From the NCBI GenBank assembly GCA_006844765.1, contig SPJV01000214.1, positions 6,182-70,181 on the forward strand: 64,000 bases of DNA. Reading direction: 5' to 3'. Every line of letters starts with the position of its first letter. Position 1 is the stretch's first letter. This stretch comes from Alphaproteobacteria bacterium (lineage in GTDB: Bacteria; Pseudomonadota; Alphaproteobacteria; UBA8366; Aestuariispiraceae). Position numbers and translations under genes: made by a program. Under the pieces are notes generated by a model. The model was not told where the DNA came from. It worked only from the letters and a program-made list of their open reading frames with translations, and ran no database searches. This document shows positions 35,354 through 44,426 of this stretch, piece after piece.

Positions 35354-35689
35354 CTAGAGGATATCGTCTTCTTCGGTTACAAGATTAGACAGCGCTGTCA
35401 GATTACGCCTGATCTTCTGACGCGCGATCAGTTTTTTTTGCGCCCCGAGCGGGAGGTCCGTGAAGTTCAAAATATTCCGACTGATCAACACATCGATCAA
35501 ATCTTCGGAAATCCGCGCCATATCAATATCGGAAGTATTTAGGCGATCCCGGATCGTATCGGGGCTCGCTCCTTGGAGGTACTGAATAACCTCCGGGTGA
35601 TCATTCGGCAGGAATTCCTTCGCGCCAGCATTCTGCTTGTCGCTGATGCCGGTGATTTTGCCATACTGGTCACGCGAAACATAAGGCAT
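35354..35689 (-). CDS. Conserved hypothetical protein of alphaproteobacteria
   Basis: 111 residues, soluble, beginning MPYVSRDQYGKITGI, then NDHPEVIQYL and DLIDVLISRNILNFTDLPLGAQKKL. The combination of a YVSRD start and an 'SxDLxRVxEDLIDxLIxKGVIxFTDLP'-like centre recurs in alphaproteobacterial proteins often mislabelled as tryptophan synthase beta-like. Function unknown. It ends with an acidic tail (EEDDIL). Confidence 0.75.
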   Translation of the reverse strand: MPYVSRDQYGKITGISDKQNAGAKEFLPNDHPEVIQYLQGASPDTIRDRLNTSDIDMARISEDLIDVLISRNILNFTDLPLGAQKKLIARQKIRRNLTALSNLVTEEDDIL

Positions 35690-35871
35690 GCAATACGGTC
35701 TCCGCCGAAAGAATTTATGACACAGAGTCTAGCGAAGACTCGCGTCAAAGAGCAACCAGCTCGACGGGAGCGGGTTTCGGCTGTGCACCGAAGCGCCACG
35801 TGACCCCACCCACAGCGCCATTCAAATCAGCAGCCACCAAGGCAAAATCGCGCTTTATCAGAATGGCAAAC

Positions 35872-35904
35872 AGAAAAGGGGCACCCCATAGGATGCCCCT
35901 TCTC
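35872..35904 (-). terminator. Rho-independent terminator of the F0 operon
   Basis: On the minus strand AAGGGGCA ... TGCCCCTT then TTC, with inner pairing around ATCCTATGGGG. It lies 23-55 bp after the atpF stop. Confidence 0.8.
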
Positions 35905-35926
35905 GAAACTCTTTATCAGCGACCGC

Positions 35927-36424
35927 TTAGTGCAGCTTAGCAGACAATCCGCCAATTGCGTCTTCGATTGCCGCATCGCCGTCAGCCCCACCCATGCGCT
36001 GAACAAGCACATGTTGGGTTGCCGCGATTGCCATATCAGCTGCCATATCACGCACTCGCTGGACCGCATTGGCTTCCGCCTGCGCGATCTTATCGAGCGC
36101 CTGCTGTTCGCGCCGCGCCATCGCTTCTTTGAAGCGCTTGTCGGCTGCCGATTTCAGCGATTTGGTTTCCGCTTTCGCCTGTTCAACGATAGCTTCGGCT
36201 TCCTTGGCTGCATTCGCCTGCTTGGCTTTCAGCTCTTTGAGAGAGGCTTCAGCCTCCTCGCGCAGCTTTTGTGCCTGGTCGATTTCAGCAGCAATGCGTT
36301 CGATCCGGCCATTGACCGCACCGGCAAGCGCACCACGTGCCTTCCAGACCACCAGCAAGATGAAGAGAACGAAGGAAACCGCCGTCCAGAACGTCGCGTC
36401 GTGTAAAAGTCCGTGATGTTCCAT
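35927..36424 (-). CDS. atpF: ATP synthase F0 subunit b
   Basis: 165 residues. One N-terminal membrane helix (FWTAVSFVLFILLVVWKA, residues 11-28) and a long charged coiled coil rich in Ala, Glu and Lys (residues 45-135). It forms the peripheral stalk as a heterodimer with b'. Last gene of atpI-B-E-b'-b; 3 bp after the b' stop. Confidence 0.95.
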   Translation of the reverse strand: MEHHGLLHDATFWTAVSFVLFILLVVWKARGALAGAVNGRIERIAAEIDQAQKLREEAEASLKELKAKQANAAKEAEAIVEQAKAETKSLKSAADKRFKEAMARREQQALDKIAQAEANAVQRVRDMAADMAIAATQHVLVQRMGGADGDAAIEDAIGGLSAKLH

Positions 36425-36427
36425 GGA

Positions 36428-37036
36428 TCAGCCTCCCTTACCCGCAGCGGCATCAAGTGCCGACGCAAGTTCGTCCTTCGCAGCCGGGCGACCGGTGAGC
36501 TTCTCAACAGAAGACGCGGCAACCTCTTCGGCTACCTGACGCAGGCCTTCGATCGCTGTTTCGGTCGCGGCAGCGATATTCGCTTCCGCTTCCGCCGCCT
36601 TCGCGGCAAGTTCAGCATCGATCTTGTCCTGCTTCTTCACGTGATCGGCTGCAACCTTTTCAGAAGCCTTGCGCAGCACGTCCTGAGCATCAGAGCGCGC
36701 ACTCGCCATCACCTTATCGATCTCCGTAGAAATCTTTTCGATTTCCTGGGTCGCGGCCTCAATAGCAGCCAGATCATCGGTGATTTTCTTCGCCCGCATG
36801 TCAATGACGTCGCCAACACGCGGCAGCGCCACTTTCCACATCAGGACAAAGAGAACGGCAAAGGTCACCGCCAGCCAAAAGAGCTGACTAGGATAGGTCG
36901 AGAAGTCCAACTGAGGCATTGCTGCCCCACCTTCTTCCGCGGCCTGCGCTGCAACGGAACCGCCCCCGAGAACTACCCCGGTGGCCACCGCATTCAGCGC
37001 GTATGAAATTGCCCTTTTCATGGGTCTTCCCGTCAT
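36428..37036 (-). CDS. ATP synthase F0 subunit b' with a signal-like N-terminus
   Basis: 202 residues from ATG 37036, or 197 from ATG 37021; both starts have the same leader GGAAGACCC directly upstream, a small tandem duplication. The core (PQLDFSTYPSQLFWLAVTFAVLFVLMW helix, then a charged coiled coil) is b'. Before it is a 35-residue extension (KRAISYALNAVATGVVLGGGSVAAQAAEEG) resembling a cleavable Sec signal ending AQA. The stalk must face the cytoplasm, so a cleaved or retained extra segment has consequences for topology: after cleavage, the N-terminus would be periplasmic, which fits the b-type orientation. Confidence 0.92.
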   Translation of the reverse strand: MTGRPMKRAISYALNAVATGVVLGGGSVAAQAAEEGGAAMPQLDFSTYPSQLFWLAVTFAVLFVLMWKVALPRVGDVIDMRAKKITDDLAAIEAATQEIEKISTEIDKVMASARSDAQDVLRKASEKVAADHVKKQDKIDAELAAKAAEAEANIAAATETAIEGLRQVAEEVAASSVEKLTGRPAAKDELASALDAAAGKGG

Positions 37037-37117
37037 GGGTCTTCCCCCCGTTACACCTGTCGTGTCGGAACGGGACGTCATCGCGACAAACGCACGACGC
37101 CCCCCGGATCCAACAGC

Positions 37118-37342
37118 TTAGGTGAACAGAATGAGGAAGGAGATGACGAGCGCGTAAAGTGCGACCGCCTCAACCAGCGCGAAGCCCAGCATCGACAGAC
37201 CGAAGACCTGACCACGTGCGGCCGGGTTACGGGCGACGGAGGAGATCAGCGAGGAGAAGATGTTACCAATACCAATACCGACCCCGGAGAGACCGATAAC
37301 GGCAAGACCTGCCCCAATCATTTTTGCAGCATCGAGTTCCAT
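37118..37342 (-). CDS. atpE: ATP synthase F0 subunit c
   Basis: 74 residues, two membrane helices linked by the polar loop ARNPAARGQ. The proton-binding carboxylate is Glu58 in GFALVEAVALY. No sodium-binding pattern (Q in helix 1) is seen, so it should be proton driven. It lies 195 bp after atpB. Confidence 0.97.
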   Translation of the reverse strand: MELDAAKMIGAGLAVIGLSGVGIGIGNIFSSLISSVARNPAARGQVFGLSMLGFALVEAVALYALVISFLILFT

Positions 37343-37488
37343 GATACCTTACCCTTCTTTTCAAAGCTGCTGCCGAGGGGATTTGTTTAGTAGGCCTCGA
37401 CAGCCAGCGGTTGGTGGGATCGCCTGAGCGTTCCCGATGCAAAACTCACGAAAAAACCAATACAACCCACCTTTGGCGCACCTGAACT

Positions 37489-37552
37489 TTAGTGCAAATA
37501 CCCCTTAGTGGAGGTGTCCCTTAGTGCAGATGCCCCTTAGTGCAGATGCAAA
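37489..37552 (-). repeat. Four 16-bp tandem repeats at the atpB stop codon
   Basis: Plus-strand units TTAGTGCAAATACCCC (37489), TTAGTGGAGGTGTCCC (37505), TTAGTGCAGATGCCCC (37521) and TTAGTGCAGATGCAAA (37537) follow each other with exact 16-bp spacing. The last is the HLH-stop end of atpB, read on the minus strand. Because 16 is not a multiple of 3, the TAA in successive units falls in successive frames. Confidence 0.9.
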
Positions 37553-38268
37553 GAGTCATTGAGATAAAGGCATGTCAGCACGCAGAACACATAGGCCTGC
37601 AGGAATGCCACCAAGATCTCAAAGCCTGTCAGAAGCACGTTCATCACGATCGGCGCGATCCCGCCAAGACCGAAAGTCGCCGCACCCAGCCCGAAAACGA
37701 AGCCAGCAAAGACTTTCATCATCGTGTGTCCCGCCATCATATTGGCGAAAAGACGGACCGAGAGGCTGACCGGACGGCTGAGATACGAAATAATCTCAAT
37801 CGGGATCATCAACGGATACATCAGCACGGGCGCACCAGACGGCACGAAGAAGCTGAAGAAGTGCAGCCCATGCTTGAACAGCCCAACCAACGTCACCAGC
37901 ACGAAAACGAACAACGCCATCGCCATGGTCACAATAATATGGCTCGTGAAGGTGAAGCTATAGGGGATCAGGCCCAGCAAGTTGCCAAACAGGATGAACA
38001 TGAACAGCGTGAACACGAAGGGGAAGAACTTCCGACCTTCATCACCGACATTGTCCCTGATCATACTGCCTATGAATTCGTATGTGGCTTCCGCCATCGA
38101 CTGCCAAGGTCCCGGCACCAACGCACGCTTGCGCATACCACCGACCATGAACGCCGTCACGGCGATGATCGTCAGAACCATCCACATTGACGAGTTGGTA
38201 AAAGCGACCGAGGACATTTCCCCGCCGCCGACCGGCTTGATGACGAATTGCTCGAGAGGACCAGCCAC
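37537..38268 (-). CDS. atpB: ATP synthase F0 subunit a
   Basis: 243 residues, five to six membrane helices. The half-channel Arg is in the SLSVRLFANMMAGH block (near residue 180), followed by the C-terminal helix FEILVAFLQAYVFCVLTCLYLNDSLHLH. It ends in the first of four 16-bp tandem repeats. It follows atpI by 12 bp. Confidence 0.97.
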   Translation of the reverse strand: MAGPLEQFVIKPVGGGEMSSVAFTNSSMWMVLTIIAVTAFMVGGMRKRALVPGPWQSMAEATYEFIGSMIRDNVGDEGRKFFPFVFTLFMFILFGNLLGLIPYSFTFTSHIIVTMAMALFVFVLVTLVGLFKHGLHFFSFFVPSGAPVLMYPLMIPIEIISYLSRPVSLSVRLFANMMAGHTMMKVFAGFVFGLGAATFGLGGIAPIVMNVLLTGFEILVAFLQAYVFCVLTCLYLNDSLHLH

Positions 38269-38280
38269 TAGTATTCCCCT

Positions 38281-38655
38281 TTATTCATCCTGTTTATCAG
38301 GGCGGCGCCAGCCGACCCCCATGTCCATTCCGTTGGCCAGTCTATAGACGTTCGAAACGCCTGCGGCCATACCAAAAAACAAGAACAAGATCATCAGCCA
38401 GGGCTTTGTGCCAAGCCATTGATCCAGACCATACCCTATGGCGAGGCCGACAAGCAGCGACGCCACCATTTCCGTGCCCATTCTGAGGGCATAACCGATG
38501 CCCTGGGCACTTGATTCCGGGGCCTCTGGTGCCGCATTTCCGGCCTTTCCGCCACCCAGCCGCGACGCTTGGTCGCGCTTCAAGGCATCAAGCCGTTCCG
38601 CGAAATCTTCGCCGGCCCCATTGTCCGCATTCGGCCCCTTGGAACCATCCGTCAT
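38281..38655 (-). CDS. atpI: AtpI-type F0 assembly protein
   Basis: 124 residues from ATG 38655 (MTDGSKGPNAD). A soluble, acidic then Gly/Ala-rich N-terminal half, then two membrane helices (GTEMVASLLVGLAIGYGLDQWLG and PWLMILFLFFGMAAGVSNVYRL) with the G-x-x-x-D and AG-x-x-N-x-YR pattern of AtpI. It assists c-ring assembly or Mg2+ supply by family knowledge. An in-frame start at 38787 is possible but unsupported. Confidence 0.9.
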   Translation of the reverse strand: MTDGSKGPNADNGAGEDFAERLDALKRDQASRLGGGKAGNAAPEAPESSAQGIGYALRMGTEMVASLLVGLAIGYGLDQWLGTKPWLMILFLFFGMAAGVSNVYRLANGMDMGVGWRRPDKQDE

Positions 38656-38851
38656 GTCGCCGCACCTGAAACCACTTTTATCTCCAGCGGTTCTTGCAGG
38701 CCACAAGTCCAGAAAATGCGCCCCTTTTAATCCGCGCGGGAACCTACCGATGGCAGCCGATAGAGTCAATCTTGGCGCCCCTTTCACAGTTCGGTAAAGC
38801 CGGGCATACTCGGATCGAGGGGCAAAATCGGGGGGGAGAAACCGGCAAATA

Positions 38852-40558
38852 ATGTCAAAATCAAAAAAAGAACGGACATCCGAGTTATCAGAGATACTGG
38901 AACATCTGAATATCGGGCTTTCCTATTTCGATAAGAATCTCAATCTCGTTATATCCAATAAGACGCTTGGCGTCCTCTTAGGTTTTCCTGATTCAGTCCG
39001 GATCCCAGGAACGAATCTGTCGGAATTCTTCCGCTTCAATGCTGAACGAGGGGAATATGGCGACGGAGATATTGAAGCCCAAATCACCGAACGACTAAAA
39101 CTTGCCCGGTTAAGAAAACCCCATGACTTCGAACGCATCCGCCCAGATGGAAGCGTCCTTCGCATTCAAGGAATGCCAACCGAGGATGGGGGCTTTGTCA
39201 CAACCTACTCGGACATCACGGAGCTCTATCAGTCCAAACAGGCCCTGGAGGAAACCAATGCCAATTTGGACGATCTTATGCGCGAACGGACGAAATCCCT
39301 GCGCGAACGTGAAGAGCAACTTGCCGAGCAGGCGGAACTGCTAACCGAAATCATGGAAAGCACCAATGTCGGCATCGCGCATTATGACAAGGAACTCCGT
39401 TTAACTGTCGCCAATCAACGCTACTACGATATTACAGAGGTTCCCAAGGAACTCCGACTGCGTGGCATAAAACTGCAAACCCTTTTCAAAGAGTGCGACA
39501 TCAGCCAGTTTCATTCACTGCCTGAAGAAAACGAAACGCGAGAAGAGCGCATACAAAAAGAGCTGCACCTTATCTCCAACCCAGATCATGCCCATTATTT
39601 ACACACGCGCGAAGACGGGGTGATCATTGAAGTCGCCCGCAGGCATCTGCCATCCGGTATCGTCACAACATTCTCCGATGTCACGGAGCGGGAAAACACC
39701 GCAGCGCGTTTGCGGCGCGCGAATGAAGAGCTTGAAGCTCGAGTTGCGAAGAGAACGTCCGAGCTGGAAACACAGCTGCGCGAAACGGAACGAGCCGAAC
39801 AGGAAACAAGGATCGCCAAAGATCGTGCCGAATCGGCCAACCGCGCAAAATCTCTCTTCCTAGCCCAAATGAGCCACGAGCTTCGTACGCCGTTGAACTC
39901 CATCATCGGCTTCTCGGAAATCGCACGTTTGGAAATGTTTGGGCCGGTCGGCGATGACCGATACAAGGATTATTTGGATTCAATTCATAAGTCGGGCAAC
40001 ATTTTATTGGAACTGATCAATGACATCCTGGATATGGCAAGGCTCGAATCCGGGAAATTTGAACTGGAAGAATCGGCGTTTGATGTTGCTGCGTCCTTGA
40101 TGGAAACACTCGACTTCGTTGCTCCGCGCGCCAAGCAACGGGGAATCCAAATTGAACGAGCCTTTACGGACTATGATCCAATTATGATCCGGGCAGACCG
40201 CCGGCGCGTTCAGCAGTTGGTCGAGAACCTTGTAACGAATGCGATAAAATACACGTATGAAAATGACACCATCGTCGTGGACATCCATGTCAGTGATGCG
40301 AGAGAAATCATCATAGCCGTCCAAGATTCAGGACCAGGCATGACAGATGAAGAGCTCCAACTAGCACTACAACCCTTCTCCCAGCTCCATCACGCGGTGA
40401 TGAGCACGACCAGGGAACGAGAGGGAACAGGGCTTGGTCTATCCATTGTGAAGAACTTGATCGAAGCGCATGGTGGCCGACTGGGTGTCGAAACAGCACC
40501 GGACCAGGGCGTAAAGGCTAGGCTTGTTTTCCCGAAGGACCGGACAGTTACTTCTTAG
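38852..40558 (+). CDS. Cytoplasmic PAS sensor histidine kinase
   Basis: 568 residues with no membrane segment. Two PAS-like regions (about 12-130 and 165-285: LNIGLSYFDKNLNLVISN and STNVGIAHYDKELRLTVAN, each ending in TTYSDIT or TTFSDVT), each followed by a coiled coil (125-160 and 285-330), then HisKA with H342 in MSHELRTPLNSIIGFSE and HATPase_c with NLVTNAIKYT, DSGPGMT and GTGLGLSIVKNLIEAHGG. It should autophosphorylate on sensing a soluble ligand or redox state. No response regulator is adjacent, so it is an orphan kinase. The tail overlaps the convergent MscS gene by 4 nt. Confidence 0.92.
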   Translation: MSKSKKERTSELSEILEHLNIGLSYFDKNLNLVISNKTLGVLLGFPDSVRIPGTNLSEFFRFNAERGEYGDGDIEAQITERLKLARLRKPHDFERIRPDGSVLRIQGMPTEDGGFVTTYSDITELYQSKQALEETNANLDDLMRERTKSLREREEQLAEQAELLTEIMESTNVGIAHYDKELRLTVANQRYYDITEVPKELRLRGIKLQTLFKECDISQFHSLPEENETREERIQKELHLISNPDHAHYLHTREDGVIIEVARRHLPSGIVTTFSDVTERENTAARLRRANEELEARVAKRTSELETQLRETERAEQETRIAKDRAESANRAKSLFLAQMSHELRTPLNSIIGFSEIARLEMFGPVGDDRYKDYLDSIHKSGNILLELINDILDMARLESGKFELEESAFDVAASLMETLDFVAPRAKQRGIQIERAFTDYDPIMIRADRRRVQQLVENLVTNAIKYTYENDTIVVDIHVSDAREIIIAVQDSGPGMTDEELQLALQPFSQLHHAVMSTTREREGTGLGLSIVKNLIEAHGGRLGVETAPDQGVKARLVFPKDRTVTS

Positions 40559-41817
40559 GGCTTGGTCTTAGGCTCATTTCTCTCCGAGTTCTTCAAAACC
40601 GGCGCGATAACATCCGGCTTTTCGCCCGGTGCATTTTCAAACTCCGGTCTAGCCGTATTGGGTATGGATTCAATATAGAGAGATTGGCTCGGGAACGCGA
40701 AGCCACTCCCCGCCGCCTCGACGATTTCCATGATCTTGAAGGCCAAACGTTCCTTGATTTCAAGCCATACTGCCCATTTCGTGGTGTTCGCATAGCAATA
40801 GAGCATGATATCAATCGATGAGGCGTTGAAGCTGTCGAATCGAACGAATACGCCGCCACGGCTGTCCGTTACAAATTCTCCAGACTCCATGACATAGCGC
40901 TCTATGTCATCACGAATTGTCTTTAGCTGATCGACGGTCGTCCGATACTCCACACCGATCACCATATAAATCCGCCGAAACGTCATGCGGCTAAAGTTCG
41001 TTACCGCACCATCGGCAAGCTGCGCGTTCGGCACATAGACCGGCCCCAGATCAAACCGTCGGATCGAAGTCGAGCGAAATCCGATTGCCTCAACCGTGCC
41101 TTCGACAACGCCATTCACCCTGATCCAATCGCCAATAGAGAATCGGCGTTCAATCAGGATCAAGGCCCCGGCAATCAGGTTCTTGAACAAGTCCTGCGCG
41201 CCAAGCGCTACCGCGACGCCGAATAGACCAAGCCCGGCAAGGATCGGCCCGACAGCGATTCCCCATAGCTCCAAGATCGTCGCGGCGCCGATGAAGACGA
41301 CCAAAGTCTTTGCCGCATTCGTCAACCACGACACCATCGCTGTCGTGAAGACCCGCTCTAGCCGTCCCAACAGCCCCAGAAGCGGTTCAATCATCCGATA
41401 GAAGAACCAGAAGATCAGAACGATAAAAAGGGACCGGCTGATATTGTCGCCGATCCGCTCCAGCGTCCCATAGAGATTGAGATAATCGAGGGCGAAAAAG
41501 ACACCCAGCACGACAGGGATGAAACTGATCGGATCCCGTAACGTCACCACCAGTTTTTCATCGAATTTGTTTTCAGTCCGCGCCGTGAACGCTTCGACAC
41601 GGCGCATGACCACAACTGTGAACACATGACGGAACAGCAGAAATCCAATCAGGATAGACAGGGCGATGATGATGTTGCCGACCTCAACGCCAAAAATGGC
41701 GCGATCCCACAGCGTATTTACGAATTCCCATATCCCGTCGAGACTGCGATCCTCGATCTCATCCGGCGCCGGGACCGATACGCTGTCGGAGACAATTGAA
41801 GCCGGTTGATCGGACAT
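40555..41817 (-). CDS. MscS family mechanosensitive ion channel
   Basis: 420 residues. N-terminal membrane helices (about 45-65, 90-110, 130-150, 165-200), the pore-lining helix with the Gly/Ala-rich GPILAGLGLFGVAVALGAQDLFKNLIAG, and the beta-domain (FSIGDWIRVNGVVEGTVEAIGFRSTSIRRFD with PNAQLADGAVTNFSR). It releases solutes on hypo-osmotic shock. The C-terminal 35 residues are polar and variable. Confidence 0.93.
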   Translation of the reverse strand: MSDQPASIVSDSVSVPAPDEIEDRSLDGIWEFVNTLWDRAIFGVEVGNIIIALSILIGFLLFRHVFTVVVMRRVEAFTARTENKFDEKLVVTLRDPISFIPVVLGVFFALDYLNLYGTLERIGDNISRSLFIVLIFWFFYRMIEPLLGLLGRLERVFTTAMVSWLTNAAKTLVVFIGAATILELWGIAVGPILAGLGLFGVAVALGAQDLFKNLIAGALILIERRFSIGDWIRVNGVVEGTVEAIGFRSTSIRRFDLGPVYVPNAQLADGAVTNFSRMTFRRIYMVIGVEYRTTVDQLKTIRDDIERYVMESGEFVTDSRGGVFVRFDSFNASSIDIMLYCYANTTKWAVWLEIKERLAFKIMEIVEAAGSGFAFPSQSLYIESIPNTARPEFENAPGEKPDVIAPVLKNSERNEPKTKP

Positions 41818-41849
41818 TCGTCACCCTTTCACAAAACTTGAGCGCAGCC

Positions 41850-42926
41850 TTACAGAAGTGCTGCCTTCGCCACCTTCCGCATTACCGTCGGCAAGGCAAC
41901 ATCGCCAAGATTATCCAGCGGACACCATATACAATCTTTGGGCAGGTCCGCGTCAACCACCTGCGCACGAGCCACTGTCAGCCGCAGATGGAAATGGGTG
42001 AAGGTGTGCTTGATCTCTCCCATCATCCGGAAGGACCCGGGCGCAAGCGATACCGGCATTCCATACGCGCCCTCCTCTGTTTCCGGTGGCTCAACACCTT
42101 CAGTCCAAGGACTGGACGGCACCTCCATCATCCCACCGAGCAAGCCACTTTCAGGCCGTCGCCGAAGAAGGACCGCCCCATTTGTGTTTTCGATCCACAC
42201 CGCCATTCCGGTCCGCGTCGGTTTCACTTTCTTCGGCGCACGACGGGGCAATGTCTCGGCCATGTCCTTCCCCGCACAGACCGCTGTGATCGGACAAAGC
42301 ATGCATCGTGGCTTCCGCGGCGTGCAGATCGTTGCGCCCAGATCCATCATCGCCTGCGCGAAATCTCCGGCACGCGCATCCGGCGTTACCGCATCGGTGA
42401 GTGCGTACAGGGCAGGTTTCGCAGCCGGCAACGGCGTTTCAACAGTGTTGAGCCGGGCAATCACGCGCTCGATATTGCCATCCATCACCACCGCGCGCTG
42501 GCCAAAGGCAATGGCGGCGATGGCGGCAGCTGTATAGCGCCCAATGCCGGGAAGATTCAAAAGCGCCTCTTCCGTATCAGGAAAAGCGCCACCGTGATCC
42601 TCAACTACCCTTTGGGCACATTTGTGAAGGTTTCGGGCGCGGGCATAGTAACCAAGCCCCGCCCATTCCGTCAGCACCCGATCCAAATCTGCGGACGCCA
42701 GCCCCTCCACCGTCGGCCAGAGCGTGAGGAAACGCTCGAAATAATCCTTCACGGTCGCAACGGTAGTCTGCTGCAACATGATTTCCGACAACCAGACATG
42801 ATAGGGATCCATACGAGACGCACCGGGCGGGGCCCGCCAGGGAAGGCGCCGCGCATGTCGGTCGTACCAGTCCAGCAACGGTACCGCGACAGCTTCAGAA
42901 GTCAGAGAATTATTCGGGTTGGTCAT
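41850..42926 (-). CDS. mutY: A/G-specific adenine glycosylase MutY
   Basis: 358 residues. Removes A opposite 8-oxoG. Seen: catalytic Glu in WLSEIMLQQTTVATV, the helix-hairpin-helix NLPGIGRYTAAAIAAIAFG, catalytic Asp in VVMDGNIERVIARL, and the Fe-S loop C-x6-C-x2-C-x5-C (CTPRKPRCMLCPITAVC). The C-terminal NUDIX-like domain reads 8-oxoG. A 398-codon frame on the plus strand is its shadow. Divergent from the DUF721 gene. Confidence 0.96.
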   Translation of the reverse strand: MTNPNNSLTSEAVAVPLLDWYDRHARRLPWRAPPGASRMDPYHVWLSEIMLQQTTVATVKDYFERFLTLWPTVEGLASADLDRVLTEWAGLGYYARARNLHKCAQRVVEDHGGAFPDTEEALLNLPGIGRYTAAAIAAIAFGQRAVVMDGNIERVIARLNTVETPLPAAKPALYALTDAVTPDARAGDFAQAMMDLGATICTPRKPRCMLCPITAVCAGKDMAETLPRRAPKKVKPTRTGMAVWIENTNGAVLLRRRPESGLLGGMMEVPSSPWTEGVEPPETEEGAYGMPVSLAPGSFRMMGEIKHTFTHFHLRLTVARAQVVDADLPKDCIWCPLDNLGDVALPTVMRKVAKAALL

Positions 42927-43080
42927 GCAAAAGCTCGATTACCATCCAATGATTTTCTTATGTCTGCGCATTCCATCGCGCTTTTCCGATGATCGCGATT
43001 TCTCTGCGCCCCGTTGTCTGGCACAATAGGGCGGCGAAGGGGCGCTGACACCCCTTGCAGACTAAGAAGGTAAATTTTCG

Positions 43081-43605
43081 GTGCAAAAACGTGGTTACTC
43101 AAAGGGAGAGAAACGTCGGGGTGGCACACGCTCCATGGCGGCACTTGTCTCTGGCCTGACCGGGCGGGCCCTCGGCAAGCGCGGTTTCGCGACCGCTTCG
43201 GTGATCACTGATTGGCCGGTCATTGTCGGCCATGACCTTGCCGCGCAATCACAGCCTGACCGGCTCGTTTTCCCCCGCGGCTCCAGAGACAGAGGGACCT
43301 TGCATATTCGTGTCGATGGCCCCTTGGCGACCGAACTCATGCATCTGGAGCCTTTGGTGATTGAGCGAGTGAATGCCCATTTCGGCTATGCCGCCGTCGC
43401 GCAAATCCGCCTGCACCGGGTGCCGCTTCGGCATGCTTCAGAAAAGCACCAGCCGAAACCACCGCCCCCACCGCCAACCGCATCAGAAAAGGCGGCGCTG
43501 GCCGACAAACTAAAGGACGTCGAAGACCCGGAGACGCGGCAAATCCTGACCCGGATCGGGGAGAGCCTGATTGCCCGAGAAAAGAAAACGGCAAATCAGC
43601 GCTAG
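43081..43605 (+). CDS. DUF721 (DciA-like) protein
   Basis: 174 residues from a GTG. The N-terminal 105 residues hold the DUF721 fold (ALGKRGFATASVITDWPVIVGHDLAAQSQP, then LHIRVDGPLATELMHLEPLVIERVNAHFG). A proline-rich linker (PKPPPPPPT) and a helical C-terminus follow. DciA loads or helps the DnaB helicase in bacteria without DnaC. The order mutY, DUF721, dsbA is common in alphaproteobacteria. Confidence 0.9.
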   Translation: MQKRGYSKGEKRRGGTRSMAALVSGLTGRALGKRGFATASVITDWPVIVGHDLAAQSQPDRLVFPRGSRDRGTLHIRVDGPLATELMHLEPLVIERVNAHFGYAAVAQIRLHRVPLRHASEKHQPKPPPPPPTASEKAALADKLKDVEDPETRQILTRIGESLIAREKKTANQR

Positions 43606-43743
43606 AGATGCCTCATTAAAGTCCAAATTAGGATCGAAACTTAATTCTGAAACCGCATAAAATCACATTGGAGTGACTTGCTTGTCGGGTCCGAAAGCCC
43701 TAGCTACTGGCGGGCCTGAACAGCTTGAGGGAGTTATTATATT

Positions 43744-44352
43744 ATGATGCATCGCAGGAAATTCGTCGGGGGCGTCGTCGGTAGCGCCGCAGCCCTAACC
43801 CTTCCCCCTCTGGCATTGGCACAAGACAATGTTGAAGCCATGCTGGCAGATCGTGTCCTTGGTGACCCGAATGCGACGGTCACGATGATCGAGTATTCCT
43901 CCCTCACCTGCCCGCATTGTGCTGCCTTCCATCGCGAGAAACTGCCGACGCTGAAGGAACGCTTCATCGATACCGGCAAGATGAAATTCATCATCCGCGA
44001 TTTTCCTTTGGACCAGGTTGCGGCCGTCGCTTCGATGCTGGCCCGCTGCGCGCCAGAGCCGGTCTATTACAATCTGATGGATGTATTGTTCGAACGCCAA
44101 GGTGAATGGGCCCGCAGTCAGGATGTCCTCAGCTCTCTTGGCAGCATTGGTCGCTTTGCCCAGATGAGCCCGGCGACGATTGAGGCCTGCTTCCAGAATC
44201 AGGAACTCTATACCGGCATCGTCAGTAAACGCGAAGAATACAGCGAGGACGTCGATATTAAGTCGACGCCAACCTTCACCGTGAATGGTGACCTGCTGGT
44301 CGGCAATGACACGCTTGAGAAATTCATCTCCACGATCGAATCGTATCTGTAA
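43744..44352 (+). CDS. DsbA-family thiol oxidoreductase with Tat-like signal
   Basis: 202 residues. A signal with HRRKFVGG (twin arginine-like) ends near residue 27 (LALAQ). Thioredoxin fold with Cys56-Pro-His-Cys59, the cis-Pro loop STPTFTVNG, and FIIRDFPLDQVA. Forms disulfides in periplasmic proteins. The signal would export a folded protein if it is really Tat. The next gene (LysR) is a separate unit. Confidence 0.92.
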   Translation: MMHRRKFVGGVVGSAAALTLPPLALAQDNVEAMLADRVLGDPNATVTMIEYSSLTCPHCAAFHREKLPTLKERFIDTGKMKFIIRDFPLDQVAAVASMLARCAPEPVYYNLMDVLFERQGEWARSQDVLSSLGSIGRFAQMSPATIEACFQNQELYTGIVSKREEYSEDVDIKSTPTFTVNGDLLVGNDTLEKFISTIESYL

Positions 44353-44426
44353 CCTGCAAAATTCTGTGGCCCTAGGGTTCCGTTTCCCTCTGGCAAGCAT
44401 TCACTAATGCGATTAGAGTGCCAGCC

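Noticed and set aside
37489..37552. Possible CRISPR-like array
   Set aside because: The 16-bp units abut without spacers and there are no cas genes; it is a short tandem repeat.
41796..42992. 398-codon open frame on the plus strand
   Set aside because: Antisense to mutY with intact catalytic motifs; no recognisable domain.
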